Origin: Eupeodes corollae
Taxonomy: Eukaryota > Arthropoda > Insecta > Diptera > Syrphidae
Assembly (NCBI RefSeq): GCF_945859685.1
Contig: NC_079147.1
Location: 69,842,946-69,906,945, forward strand
Reading direction: 5' to 3'
Length of the DNA: 64,000 bases
Shown piece after piece: positions 1-10,644 of the stretch; the stretch's first letter is position 1; each line of letters begins with the position of its first letter. Made by a program: the position numbers and the translations under genes. The notes under the pieces are model-generated. The model was not told where the DNA came from, ran no database searches, and saw only the letters and a list, made by a program, of their open reading frames with translations.

Positions 1-2730
1 CAAATGTTATTTAATTTTCTGGAGATATGCTTATTAAAATAATGGGATCGGATGAAATGTTATTCCGATCACCAGAACTCCAGAACATTAGCAAAACAAC
101 ATTCATCGTTCAACAAATAAATGGTTTGGATAATTATTTCGTTAGTTGTGACAGTTTATATTTTGTATTGTAATTCTATGTTTTCGTACAAAATTAAAAA
201 TGTACAATTGTAATTATTCAATGGTACCACCCAGAATAAATGTTTAAATGTTTTATCTTTAATAATTTAATGGTTTATATTTTTTCGTTAGTTAGCCTTA
301 AACTATTTATAAAAAATCTAATTCAGTATGCATGGTTTTTTATCCCTATGAAATAAGTACAAGCTTTAAATAGTTTGTGATTTGTTAATTTGTTTTTAAG
401 TAATTGTTAATTGTTTGTTTAAACATCATTCAATCTATTCCATTGGTAAATATTGTTTCGTTAAGTTTCAATAATCTGCCTTCTAATTACTGGATTGGTT
501 CCGTTTGCATTGGTAACCTTCTACACAAAAGACTACCGAAATACTCCGAAATGTCAAATATTGTTGATGTCATTTAACAATATAATTTTGTTATGTTATA
601 ATAAAAGGAAAAAAAATCTTCAGCTACGGAATTGAACTTTTTATTTTGTAGCAAAGCGCAAGTAAGAAACTTTTAGACATTAACTTAACTAAACTTGGCA
701 TCAGAGTAAAATATACCATAAAAGTATGATTTTATTGCCGAAAACGCTTAAAGAGAAGTCTCTTTGATAAGCAAACTTTTCTACATAGTACCTAGTTGTA
801 TGTATATTCATCCCTAGCTATAAACTAAGTTATCAGGGCTCTTAAGGGACGTATTAGGAACCATTCGAATTTTATTGGCAATTGATGACTTAGCAATATA
901 AACGTGTTGACGAAATGATAAAACTTTTTGATGTTCATTAGCCATAGCCACACGACAAGATTATCATAATCGTATGATGACTGTTTGAAGGCGCCATCGC
1001 TACCATCGAAAGACTTTGTAGCACCACCACCAATTAGAACAAAGCCAATCCTTAGGAAAATTATAATTCAGGACTGTAATAACCACGAAAGGCAACAATG
1101 TTAAGGCTTTACTTTTTTATTGTTATTCTTATTATCCTTTTTTGTGATTACTGGAAATGTTTGTAGTCTATAGTCTAAAGGACGAATAAAGTTGACACTA
1201 TTGGAGCCATAGAATGAACAATCACAAAAGACACCACGACGACGGTCCTAGGTTTTCAAGTCGTAAAATCATAAGCATGACATTAAAATAAATCAGTTTA
1301 ATTATAATTTCTCTGGAAAATTCACTTAAGTAATTAAAGAGAAAACTCTATTAGCCGAGAGGGTTGGAATGGAAAATTTACATCATCGACGAAGAACCTC
1401 CTTATTACTAATTTATTGTTTTCTCATTCGACTAAAAGGGTAATTAAGAGAAAAATAACCTATAAATATGGAGAAAATGAAAATTATAAAATTATAATTC
1501 CCTCAAATATATGTAAATATATAGAACAAAACCAACATCACTAAATAGTAGGAATTTCTGCGATAAAAATTCCTTAGCAATCGTATCCTTGATGGTCTTA
1601 TATTGATTTTAATTATTATTGCTCGTTCGTCTAAATGAGTCCTGGGAGTTAAATTGTAGACAGCAAAAAAATGGTTCTTTATGTTAAAACTTTTAGTTTT
1701 TAATATCCTTTAATCATAAAAAAAGGAGATTAAAATTCATTTTTTTTCTTTCGTTTTCTACTATAATAAAATTCTTTTGTTAGACTTTTTAATGTGTTGG
1801 TTGGTTGCTAGAATATTTTAATGGACGTTCATAAAAAAAGGAGGAAAGCTAATTTTTTTATGCGATTAAAATGAAGCCATTATTGAAAAATATGAAAGTT
1901 AAATTTTACGATTCAATTTAATGAAGTTAAAATGAATTTCTACCTTCATTACAGAGAAATAATAAGAAAGTCTGAAAAGAAAAACTTTAAAAATTAAATG
2001 ATTATAGCATTATTTTAATTTATGTAGAAAATTACATTTTCCTAAGTTTTATAATTGAATGATTTGAACATATGTATAAATACCATTTATTTAAAAACAT
2101 ATGTTCAAGCTCAATTGTGAGTTACCGAATACAAACAATATCGTAACCAACTCTATTTTTGCATTGGGGCTGTATTTGACGAAGCTCAGTCTGATATTCA
2201 TAAAAGGAAGGATTTAAAAGACTTAAATTTTAAAGATTTCATCTTTTGATGTTTGACAAGTCCAAAACCACAAGTAAGTGATATGAAGAAGAAAACTGTT
2301 TGAACTGAGAATTCTGTTCCTGCAGCCCGTAGTGACGACGAATACAAAGGTTTTTTGAATCCAGGTTGATCTTTCTATTAAGCTTTCCCACAAACGACAA
2401 AACACTAACTTGGATCTATAGACTTTCAAAGCTTATTTAATATAATTACCACACATTTCTTATCTTCCCTGATAAGTTCCTTGAAACGCAACAAAATGAT
2501 ACGTGTTTATATTGAAAATGTGTCTTCACTCTTCAGTGATCCATTCTCAACTTGGAGGCAACGTTCATAAAAAGAACTGTGGATTACGGGGCACAAAAAT
2601 AAAATATGATTAAAAACCTATTCATCCTCAATTGTGTCGGTAGGTTGGTAGTTTAATTTTAACTACCATTTCAGTTAGTCTCGATGAAATTCCTAATACT
2701 GTTTTTAGGAAATGTGCTTCTTCGTTTCGT
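1..2730. other. AT-rich stretch, no gene recognised
   Basis: I translated the open stretches by eye and saw no conserved motif. The only longer open frame (2223-2429, minus, 68 codons) has no recognisable domain. The stretch is AT-rich with many A and T runs, as expected of insect intergenic or intronic DNA. Confidence 0.6.
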
Positions 2731-2975
2731 AGTACCCTTTTCATGATGGTTAGTGCGTTGGACTGTCATGCCAGAGCTCTTGGGTTCGATCCCTGCCTGT
2801 TCCATCTAAATTTTTTTGTTTTCTATGGGTACTGCCCCTTGCGAGGAATCGTCCAATTTTCCAAGAATAATTCTTGTCATGAAAAGTGCTCGGATTCATC
2901 CTAAAACTGTAGGTCCCCTCCATCCCTGACAACAGTACACGCACAGAGGTTGAGAGTTATAAGTCATTACGCCAT
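2731..2975 (+). mobile_element. tRNA-derived SINE, copy 1 (3'-truncated)
   Basis: The head reads like a tRNA: an A-box-like TGATGGTTAGTGCG near 2743 is followed about 30 nt later by a good B box, GGTTCGATCCC (2783-2793). Together these form the internal RNA polymerase III promoter of tRNA-derived SINEs. The body (CTCTTGCGAGGAAT-like block, then TAATTCTTGTCATGAAAAGTGCT) recurs in two other places in the window (14424 and 56948), so this is an interspersed family and not a tRNA gene. This copy keeps the body down to GAGAGTTATAAGTCATTACG, then stops. The 3' end seen in the third copy is missing. The 64-codon minus-strand open frame over it is only a shadow. The downstream neighbour is a LINE fragment. 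Confidence 0.85.
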
Positions 2976-3741
2976 ATTTCCCACTTAAAAAATCATGCTG
3001 GTCATGGAGAATATGATTTCGAACTAAACTATACAGTTCATTTTTAACAGTTGCTCCAAATACTTTAGGGATTAAATGAAGTCAAGCAATAGGTCTATAA
3101 TTTTCCACAGATCCCTTTGATCCAGATTTGTGCAGAGGAGTAATCAGAAAATGTTTCCAGATATCTAAAAATATACCTTTTAGCAAAGACATGTTGAAAC
3201 TAACAGGCCTATTCTGCTATTCCTCGGAGGGAATTTCACTTGAATTTTCACTAATCATTATTCTGCTATTCATTCGAAGTGAATCTTTGTATGTCGGTAA
3301 CGTCGTCGGTATTACTGCGCGGTATTCTTCTATTCACGTGAAAGCATTCATTCTATACAATTCAGATCCGCATATAAAATGCAGCGGATTTTTCATTTGA
3401 TGTCTGGTTTGTTAATTTTTGTAAGCAAAATGTAAGTGAAAACTAATTTAATGCTAAATTTAGAATATTTGTTTTATAAATAAAAGAATATTCAGCCCTA
3501 TTCTGCTATTCATCGGGGGGAATTTTTGTTCAATTTTCACTGAACACTATTCTACTATTCATTACAATTGAATCTAGATTCACCTCGTTAATGTCGGTAA
3601 CGTCGGTAACACTGCGCGGTATTCTCTTATCCCCGTGAATGCTTTCATTCTATACAATTCAGATCCGCATATCAAATGTTGCGGATTTTTCATTTAATGG
3701 ATCGTCTGTCTGGTTGGTGGTTGATAAAATGTAAGTAAAAA

Positions 3742-4167
3742 CTAATTTATTGCTTGATTTTGTTTGTAAAAAAAGATTATTAACATTTTTAGGGGAAGAA
3801 TAACGAACAGAGACCAGTTTTCAACAATAATATCGGCAATGAAATTAAATCCAAAAAATCTTAAACACACTATCAATTTCTCTTTTCTTGAAAGTGAATC
3901 ATTTCGCTGAGGAGGTGGAAGATTCGATTCAACAATATTCAATACGTACTGAAATGCTTTTTTACTCAAGCGAAAGTTTTTGACAAACCTACGGTTTTGA
4001 AATAATTAATTTTATCTAGTGAAAATTGAAAATGAATCAACTTACGTTTCATCCGGCAGTTCCATAACATCTTTTTTGGATTTTCTCACATTTCTGCGAA
4101 GTTCTCGGTTTGTTGATTGTCTTATTCCACTGTTTGGAAGTGGAAAAAAAAGTCCAATGCTATCCAT
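3742..4167 (-). pseudogene. Harbinger transposase, N-terminal part with one intron
   Basis: The start is ATG at 4167-4165, giving MDSIGLFFPLPNSGIRQS and then TNRELRRNVRK. Exon 1 ends at 4046 inside a Thr codon. After a 57-nt intron the frame resumes as FVKNFRLSKKAFQYVLN, then LPPPQRNDSLSRKEKLIVCL. The RLS(K/R)xxF...L pattern and the SLxxKEKLxVxLRF pattern are typical of the helix-rich N-terminal region of PIF/Harbinger nucleases (HARBI1 family) as I know them. Beyond about residue 100 the match fades and the frame ends at 3742, so the DDE catalytic domain is missing. The family is normally about 350-400 residues. The same start region is repeated, more decayed, in the outer copy. It is not expected to be active. 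Confidence 0.75.
3989..4045 (-). other. Predicted 57-nt intron in Harbinger transposase
   Basis: On the minus strand the segment begins GTAAGT and ends CCGTAG. It contains in-frame stops, and its removal joins GAA-AC to G-TTT so that the reading goes LPDET-FVKNFRLSKKAF with no frame change. The donor matches the insect consensus, and a length of 57 nt is typical of short fly introns. The prediction rests on sequence only. Confidence 0.7.
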
Positions 4168-4453
4168 AACTGTTTGTTTATATTTGCTATTGTATTGTAG
4201 TGTAATAAGCAAAACAATTTATCCAATTTTCCAAAGATTTTAGTAAATAGAAATGAAATTGATTAAATAAATTTCAATTTGCAAAAAAACAAACTTCTTA
4301 GATTTTCTCATGAACAGCTGTTAGCTTGAATGTCAAATTGGTTTAGATAATGTAGTTCACCCGACGGATAGCAGAATGGAAACACAGGGCGAAAGGGAAT
4401 CGAATGGGTGAATCGAATCTGCGGTTCACGGGAATAGCAGAATAGGGCTGATT

Positions 4454-4582
4454 AACATTTTTAGTGCAAGGAAGACACTTTTTAACATTTCTCCGAAGCT
4501 CTCTGTTTGTGGATTCTCTTATTCCTCTGCTTACAATTGGAATAAAAAGTTTAATACTGCCCACTTCCCAAAAATTACACAA
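4454..4582 (-). pseudogene. Harbinger transposase N-terminus remnant in outer copy
   Basis: The minus-strand reading SIKLFIPIVSRGIREST followed by NRELRRNVKK matches the first 30 or so residues of the inner copy's transposase (SIGLFFPLPNSGIRQSTNRELRRNVRK). The equivalent of the start codon reads GTG instead of ATG here. The homology stops at 4454, where the inner element begins, so only this exon remnant survives in the outer, deleted copy. Confidence 0.65.
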
Positions 4583-4943
4583 ATTATTCTGTTTAGATGG
4601 ATGGATAAAACTTAATTTTTGTATAATTCAAAACAATTTATCCAACATTCCCAAGATTTTTACATGAACAGCTGTTTATTTGAATGTCAAATGGGTTTGG
4701 GATAATGTAGTTCGCCCGATGGATAGCAGAATGCAAAGGCAGTGTGAAAGGGAATCGAATGGGTGAATCGAATATACGATTCACGTGAAAAGCAGAATAG
4801 GGCTGTAAAACACAGCGGGGCTGCTAAATTGTATTTAGAAAATTTTAAAAGAAGTGGAGGAACAATATCTGGTGCAACAGAAAAATTGTAGTCCAGAGAT
4901 GATAAAGGTAACAACACACCATCTATAGATGAACAAAGGCTAC

Positions 4944-4958
4944 CAGCATTTATATTAG
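4944..4958. repeat. Target-site duplication of the I-like LINE (left copy)
   Basis: CAGCATTTATTATTAG-like 15-mer, read here as CAGCATTTATATTAG. It matches 6184-6198 (CAGCATTTGTATTAG) at 14 of 15 positions. It lies immediately left of the GGTTAAGTTAGGTT tail of the minus-strand LINE at 4959-6183. Confidence 0.8.
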
Positions 4959-6183
4959 GTTAAGTTAGGTTAAAGTGGCCGTTATTTGGGAAGTCCAACA
5001 CAATTAGACCAAAGTATGGTCCGTTGTGATACCATATGGATCAGTTGATCAGCTTAACTCGTTGAACTAATTAAAGCTCCAAATGAAGCGTAGGAGACAA
5101 AATTTTTTAGATCGCTGGTATCGTTGAAGTAGTAGTCTCTAAGGTGGATTCTACGTCTTTGTGATAAGGCAAGGCATGTGCACAGAAGATGAGAGATTGT
5201 CTCCTCTTCCTCCTCGTCCATGCAACTCCAACAAAAATCATTTGCAGGGGGTTCAAGTCAAATAGCATGCCTTCCTATCAAGCATTGCCCAGTCAGGACA
5301 CCTATAATGTTTTAATCGCCTGGCGCTAAGATTAGGCCAAATTAGTTTTGTCGCTAAACAGGTGGTGGTGTTGTTCCACCTGAAGTTTCTAAGGGGATAC
5401 CTTTACCTATGCTAGCATTGTGAGCCAGTAGAGGTAAAGTTGTTCCGCTTTTTGCAAGTTCGTCAGCTTTGCAATTTCCTGGAATGTCTCTATGGCCCGG
5501 CACCCAGAAAAGGTGAATGCTGAACTGTGTAGCCATCTCCGTAAGAGATGATTGACAATTCAGGTCTGTTAGCGAGTTAGTGGAGACTGAGTCTAGGGAC
5601 TTTAAAGCAGCTTTGCTATCCGAGAAGATGCGTATATCATTAGCCTTGATAGGACTTCTTTTATAGCCAGGATTTCAGCTTGGAACACGCTACAATGATC
5701 GGGTAGACGAAAGGAGAGACTTAAGTTTAGCCTATATGAGTATACGCCTCCACCAACCCCATCCTCCGTTTTTGATCCATCTATATAAAAGGTTATAGGA
5801 TAATCGTTCAAAAATTATGCGTTCTCCCAAGAAGACCTGGGTCATTTTGAAGCTATAGTTAATAAACTGAGGATGGAGACTGAGAGAGGAGGCTTGAAGC
5901 CGTATGGCTGTATTAGCGGCCGTTTGCTTGCTGAAAATGCCCAGCGGTATTAGATAGAACAGAACATCAAGTAAGGCGGAGTGGTACAGCGAAGTGCTCC
6001 TCCCATACACAGGCAGGCTGTTCGTTGGACTTTGCTGAGTTTATCGCGATTTGTCGCTATATCTAGCGCCGTCCACCATACTATACCGCTACTCCATAAG
6101 TAAGGATCGGCCTTATGACCGAGATATATAGCCAGTGTGTAATGCGGGGATGTATCCCCCATCTATTACCAATATCCTTTTTG
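4959..6183 (-). mobile_element. I/LOA-like LINE copy I1: RT C-terminus and RNase H, 5'-truncated
   Basis: Read on the minus strand from 6183: a thumb region (SGIVWWTALDIATNRDKLSKVQRTACLC), then LDIFSKQTA-like and AIRLQASSL segments, then RNase H with FYIDGSKTEDGVGGGVYS (first catalytic Asp), CSVFQAEILAIKEVLS (catalytic Glu) and FWVPGHRDIPGNCKADELAK (last Asp). At least three frame changes and a deletion break it. The 3' end is a TTAACCTAACTTAACC-type tail (4959-4975). Exact 15-bp flanking duplications show it is a genuine 5'-truncated target-primed insertion. Copy I2 (39202-40905) is its sister. It landed inside LINE F1. Non-LTR clades that carry RNase H include I, LOA and R1; I cannot choose among them by eye. 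Confidence 0.85.
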
Positions 6184-6198
6184 CAGCATTTGTATTAG
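6184..6198. repeat. Target-site duplication of the I-like LINE (right copy)
   Basis: CAGCATTTGTATTAG, matching 4944-4958 at 14 of 15 positions. It marks the 5' junction of the minus-strand insertion. The reading frame of LINE F1 resumes across it. Confidence 0.8.
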
Positions 6199-6279
6199 AC
6201 TTATTAAAATCTTGATCATAATTTATTCCAAAATCGTCAAAATTTGACCAAGTAGTCCAAAAAACTGGACAAATATTTT

Positions 6280-6745
6280 GTAAAGCGACGAAACCAAAAT
6301 AAACGTGTTTGGATCTGATGGCCGGATTTATATTAGAAGAAAAAAGTATGAAGAACTAAGTTCTAGAAACAGCTTAGGATGTTAAAGCATGGTGTCGGTA
6401 AAACTTTTCTATCCTTTCGATCAGAAATATTATGACTTAAGAAACGTACATTTAAAGATTGGAAAACGTTATGCTTCTATTGGCAAAAGATAAGCCATTT
6501 CAGCAGGATATTGACTCTAAACACACTGATAAAGTCCTGACAAGGTGGTTTGAACAAAGAATGGGTCAAGTTTACAATGGCCTTCACAATCGTCAGATCT
6601 AAAATAAATATTTTGGAAAGATTTGAAAAATAGAATATCGTGCAAAAAGACCACAAACACGGAGCACTATGAAAAGAAATACAAGAACAATGGTACGCAA
6701 CTGCTGTGAAAAGATATCGTAAACTATTCACTCTATTTTTTGGAG
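6280..6745 (+). mobile_element. Tc1-like transposase fragment T1
   Basis: The plus strand reads SDETKINVFGSDGRIYIRR (the first catalytic Asp region of Tc1 elements, followed by the FGSDGRxYVRR signature), then EELSSRN and LKHGVGK. After decayed sequence it gives KPFQQDIDSKHTDKVLTRW (second Asp), then QWPSQSSDLK (third Asp) and FWKDLKNRISCKKTTNTEHY. Stops and frame changes interrupt it. The N-terminal helix-turn-helix part and the terminal repeats were not found. It abuts LINE F1 at about 6285 in the opposite orientation. A Tc1-type identity is well supported; the subfamily is not. Confidence 0.8.
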
Positions 6746-8851
6746 GAACATAAGTTTAAAAGTTTGGAAAGGCTTATGAAAAGAAAAATAGAAGCCCATT
6801 TTTTTGTAAATTTGGATTTAATTTAGCACAAGTTTTTTAACCATTTTAGGTTTGTTTGTTTATTGATTATTTTTTCCATAGTAATGACTAATGAGTTATC
6901 ATTTTTAGACGTTTAGTAATTTTAGTTTTCACTTTTAGCTATCTAGAATATTATTTCTCTAACCATCTCCAAAGTTCAATTTTCTTATCAAAAAAGTTTT
7001 GTTTTGTGTATTTTAAGTGTAAAAAGGTTAATTATTTGTATAGTTTCTGTTTTATATACAAGTACATCACTAAAAAAATTGTTTTAGATAAAGACTTATT
7101 TATGTGAAAAAGAGATAAATTTCATTTTCCAACATCCAATATCCCGATATTCACAATATATAAGCCAACCAATCTCTTTCCCTTTTTGAGTCAAAAATAC
7201 CACCTATCCATTACTTCATAAAATAAAAATAAATCAAATGCCAATAAATTATAAAAAGAATAATCATTGCGTTGATGAACATTTTATGGGTTAATTATCA
7301 TCATACCAATTACATTCCTTACTGTAATTAACTGTTTTATAAGTGTATACCTTTGTACAAACATAATTACATATTTTGCCAGTAGCCACCACTAAAATTA
7401 ACCACCGTAATCTCTTCAAAACCCATTAAGCAAACCGCACTAAAATTATGTTGTTTTTTAAACAAAACACACAAAAATTTGAGTGCTGTTCATCATCTGA
7501 AATGTATAAGAACTTTGGAATTCTTCTTCAGGGCTTAAAATTTAAATTATAGGCATTTATGTAGGCATGGTGCTGTATATAGATCTTTTATTTCAATTGA
7601 ATTAGATAACTGACATTAAGTTGTTGTTGTTACATAATGAAAATACAAAAATGAAAGGAGTTGAATCTTTTATTTAGTTTTGAATTTCTTGATAAGGATG
7701 TCGTAACTTGTTATTCAAACAAACTTTAATTGATTCATTAAAATTCTGAATTTTATTGCCCTGAACATTTCGTTGTGGCCTTCTAGCGAAACAGTAAAAA
7801 ATATGTACTTTTTTTTAGCTGAGAGTTAAAAAAAAACTTTTTAATCTCCTTCGCAGAATTAGTAGGTGCCTTATTTTATGCGCGTTTTTTGGAATGTAAG
7901 AAAACAGTCTTAAAGAGGTTTTTCTTTGAAAAAGTCCTCCAATATGAACTTTTGAACTTTAAAAATAGACATTATCGTTATTGGTTTTGAAAAAGAGGTT
8001 TTATTTGGTTAGCATTGAATAGAAGATTTCTTACGAAGATGTAGCTTTTCAAGTCTTTACCAATTAAAAGGTACCTGATGACTTCATAATCAATATAGAG
8101 GAGGTCCACAAAGAAGGTAACTATCACGATTATTATTCGTGGTGGTTATTGCTTTTGTTTTCCAAGTATCCCTACCATAACAACCACGAAAAATTTGATG
8201 GACCATATTTTCACTTCTACAAAATCTTGCTTTTGGTGACGATATTTACTAATGCTTCACGCAACATCATGGATCTACACCAGATCTTGTAAAAAATCTG
8301 AGGAACCAAAAAGAGAAAACGAAGATTCTCAACATTTCTAGAAATCCTGCACGAGTTGACCTTGCAACAATATGTTGCACCGGTGAACTACTTTTCTTAC
8401 CTTCATGCGTTCTCAAAAGACGGTAGTGATACTGACAAAGGTGTCAACTGACAAATATGAATAGATTTTTAAAAAGTTGAAAAAGAAAAGCATGCATAGG
8501 CATACTGCACGAAGAACAAACTGCGGCTGTTCCGCTATAACGTAGAGGCTGAGATCCTCTATTAAATAAGCTGTAAACGTTTGTAAACAAAAGGTGTCTC
8601 CAAAACATCCTTAGGGTTTGTGTGGATAAAAACGATATCGAACCTAGGACTATTTATCGGAGACCAGACCCGATTCCAATCGACATCTTTCTCCAAAGAG
8701 AAGGGTTAAAGGGATTGGTATACAAATATTTTATATTTTATATTCTACATTGTGACGTGATGCCAAATTAGTATAAATTCGATAAAAATCCTCTGACAAA
8801 AATCGAAAAACAAAAAAATAGTATAAGTTAACTCGAATATGTTACTGTTAT
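6746..8851. other. No gene or element recognised
   Basis: AT-rich, with frequent stops in all frames. I saw no transposase, RT or host-domain motif. A degraded element cannot be excluded. Confidence 0.5.
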
Positions 8852-9390
8852 TTACTTAGGGTGGCGCTCCAGTCCTGTGTGAACTAGGGCCTCACCCAAC
8901 GAGTTTCTCCATCTAGCTCGGTCCCTTGCTAGATGTCTCCAGTTTCGCGCTCTAAGTTGGGTGAGGTCACTTTTCACTTGTGCGCGCCACCTTCCGCGGT
9001 ATTACTCTATTGCGTTGTAATGTGGGTGTGGAAAAAAAGACAATCCGGGCCGGAGCATTGGTTTCCATGCGCTCTACGTGACCCAGCCATCGTAGTCATT
9101 GGACTTTTAACCTTCTGGCTAAGTCGCTGTACAGCCCGTACAACTCGTCGTTCCATCTTCTCCACTCCCCTTCGATGCATACGGGACCGTAGATCACACG
9201 AAGAACTTTTCTCTCGAACCGACCCAAAGTGCTTTCATCCGCTTTTGTCATAGTCCATGCTTCTGCACCGAATAGCAGGACGAGGATATAAGGGTCTTAT
9301 ATAGCGGCACTTTGGTCCCTCGAGAGAGGACTTTACCACTCAATTGCTTTCTTAGCCGAAAGAAGGAACAGTTAGCAAGAGTTATTATTC

Positions 9391-10044
9391 TCAGCATTGG
9401 TGTTGTATTTTAAGTTTATAGCCGAGCCTAGGTATACGAAGTCCTTGACTACCTCTACGTCTATCTATAGTGACGTTTTGCCCAAGACGTCGGTGTTGTC
9501 CTTTCTTGACGACAGCATGTTCTTTGTTTTGTCCATTAACCGTTAAACCCATTTTTGCCGCCTCTGCCTCAATACTCATAAAAGCCCCATTGACATCACG
9601 CTGAGTTCTTGCGATTAAGTCAATGTCATCAGCATAAGCTAGTAATTGGACAAACTTTTGAAAGATATTGCATCTAGTGTTGACGTGTGAGCTCTGCACT
9701 ATTCTTTCAAGCGCGATGTTAAAAAAATTGCATGACAGTGCATCACCTTGTCTAAAACCTTTTTTGACATCGAAAGGTTCTGTTAAGTTGTATCCAACCT
9801 TTATGGAGCAGCTCGAATTCTCCATGGTCATCTTGCACAAACGGACGAGGTTGGCAAGGATGCCAAAACTAGAAATGGCTCTATACAGCTTGTCCCTGTA
9901 GATACTGTCATATGCGGCATTGAAATCGATGAAACAGTGGTGGTTGTCGCTCTGCCGTAATGTGAATATTTGTTCGACTGTGGACTTTCCTGGACTAAGA
10001 CCACACTGATAAGAAGCTATGTTGACGATGGGCTTTAGACGCAT
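9391..10044 (-). pseudogene. Reverse transcriptase domain of LINE B1 (217-codon open core)
   Basis: It copies element RNA into DNA at the nicked target site. The frame has LSPGKSTVEQIFTLRQ (16-31), motif A CFIDFNAAYDSIY (Asp40), KKGFRQGDALSCNFFN (94-109), and motif C LAYADDIDLI with YADD at 137-140. All catalytic residues are present. The frame derails near the 3' end: after NVTID the true continuation VEVVKDFVYLGSAIN lies in another frame, so thumb and C-terminus are out of frame. The Met at 10044 is just the first Met of an open stretch, because homologous fingers sequence would lie upstream. This is the best-preserved RT in the window. Confidence 0.8.
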
Positions 10045-10644
10045 ATTACGGCAGAGAAGATTTTATAGGCGATGTTAAGTAGACTGATTCATCTATAATT
10101 GGTGCAGTTTAGAGGGTCTTCTTTTTTCAGGATCGGGCAAACAATACTTAGATTCCATTCCAGTCTAAGTCGGGATTACGGGAATGTTGGCTTTCGTCGT
10201 CTATGTTGAATGGATCATCTCATGACAGCGGTTCATCGTCCCCGTTATACAGTCTGCAGAAGTGGTCCTTTCGTATCCTCAACATTGACTGCGGTTCCAC
10301 TATGATGTTTCCACTTTCGTCCTTGCAGCCTTTAGTTCTAGGTTTATAGACATGTGATTTCCGTTTCACTTGCTCAAAAAACTGTCGAACTTCATTCCTG
10401 CTTTTAAACCTTTCAACATCTTCGACCGAACGATTCTCATGCTCTCATTTTTTCCTTCTGAGAAATCGGTTTTCCTCTTCTGCTCATAGAGCTCATGAGC
10501 AGCTGTAGTCCTTTTATGCAGCGCCGCTTTGCGTGCCTGTTGTTTGGCTGCATCTGCCTGTCAACATTCCTCATCAAACCATAGGTTGGTTGTTGGAGGT
10601 TTCTTGAAACCCAGCACATCAGAGGCGGCTTCTCTGATTGCGAC

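Larger units (their letters stand above)
3493..4450. mobile_element. PIF/Harbinger-like element, inner nested copy
   Basis: The terminal inverted repeats CAGCCCTATTCTGCTATTC (left) and GAATAGCAGAATAGGGCTG (right) are perfect complements over 19 bp and are flanked by ATT on both sides (3490-3492, 4451-4453). The subterminal sequence (TCGGTAACGTCGGTA, GCGGTATTCT, TACAATTCAGATCCGCAT) matches the outer copy's left end at 3290-3390, so both belong to one family. It encodes the first part of a Harbinger transposase on the minus strand but no complete DDE nuclease. It evidently inserted into the outer copy after that had already lost its centre. Confidence 0.85.
3204..4805. mobile_element. PIF/Harbinger-like element, outer copy (non-autonomous)
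   Basis: The ends are inverted: the left end reads CAGGCCTATTCTGCTATTC and the right end is its near-complement (AGCAGAATAGGGCTG). Both are flanked by TAA (3201-3203 and 4806-4808). A 3-bp TWA-type duplication is the hallmark of PIF/Harbinger transposons. Removing the element plus one TAA restores a LINE reading frame across the junction, which confirms the boundaries. Inside it lie a second member of the same family (3493-4450) and a remnant of the transposase N-terminus (4454-4582). Without the inserted copy the element would be only about 640 bp, so it is an internally deleted derivative. Confidence 0.8.
2994..6285 (-). mobile_element. Non-LTR retrotransposon F1, RT fragment split by two later insertions
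   Basis: Three minus-strand pieces (6285-6184, 4958-4806, 3203-2994) belong to one reading frame of a Jockey/I-type reverse transcriptase. Upstream comes a pre-RT segment with APDIVPPLLLKFSKYNLA, then FNMSLLKGIFLDIWK, then HFLITPLHKSGSKG and VENYRPIA, the conserved fingers motif of non-LTR RTs. The pieces are separated by a PIF/Harbinger element (3204-4805) and an I-like LINE (4959-6183). With one copy of each target-site duplication removed, the frame continues without a gap across both. A stop lies after NYRPIA, and the catalytic palm (motif A and YADD) is absent. The copy ends next to the SINE at about 2990 and meets a Tc1 fragment at about 6285. The clade is uncertain; that it is a non-LTR RT is well supported. 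Confidence 0.8.

Noticed and set aside
2735..2805. tRNA gene on the plus strand (A and B boxes)
   Set aside because: The tRNA-like head is followed by the same non-tRNA body in three places, the cloverleaf pairing is poor, and there is no clean acceptor stem, so it is a SINE head.
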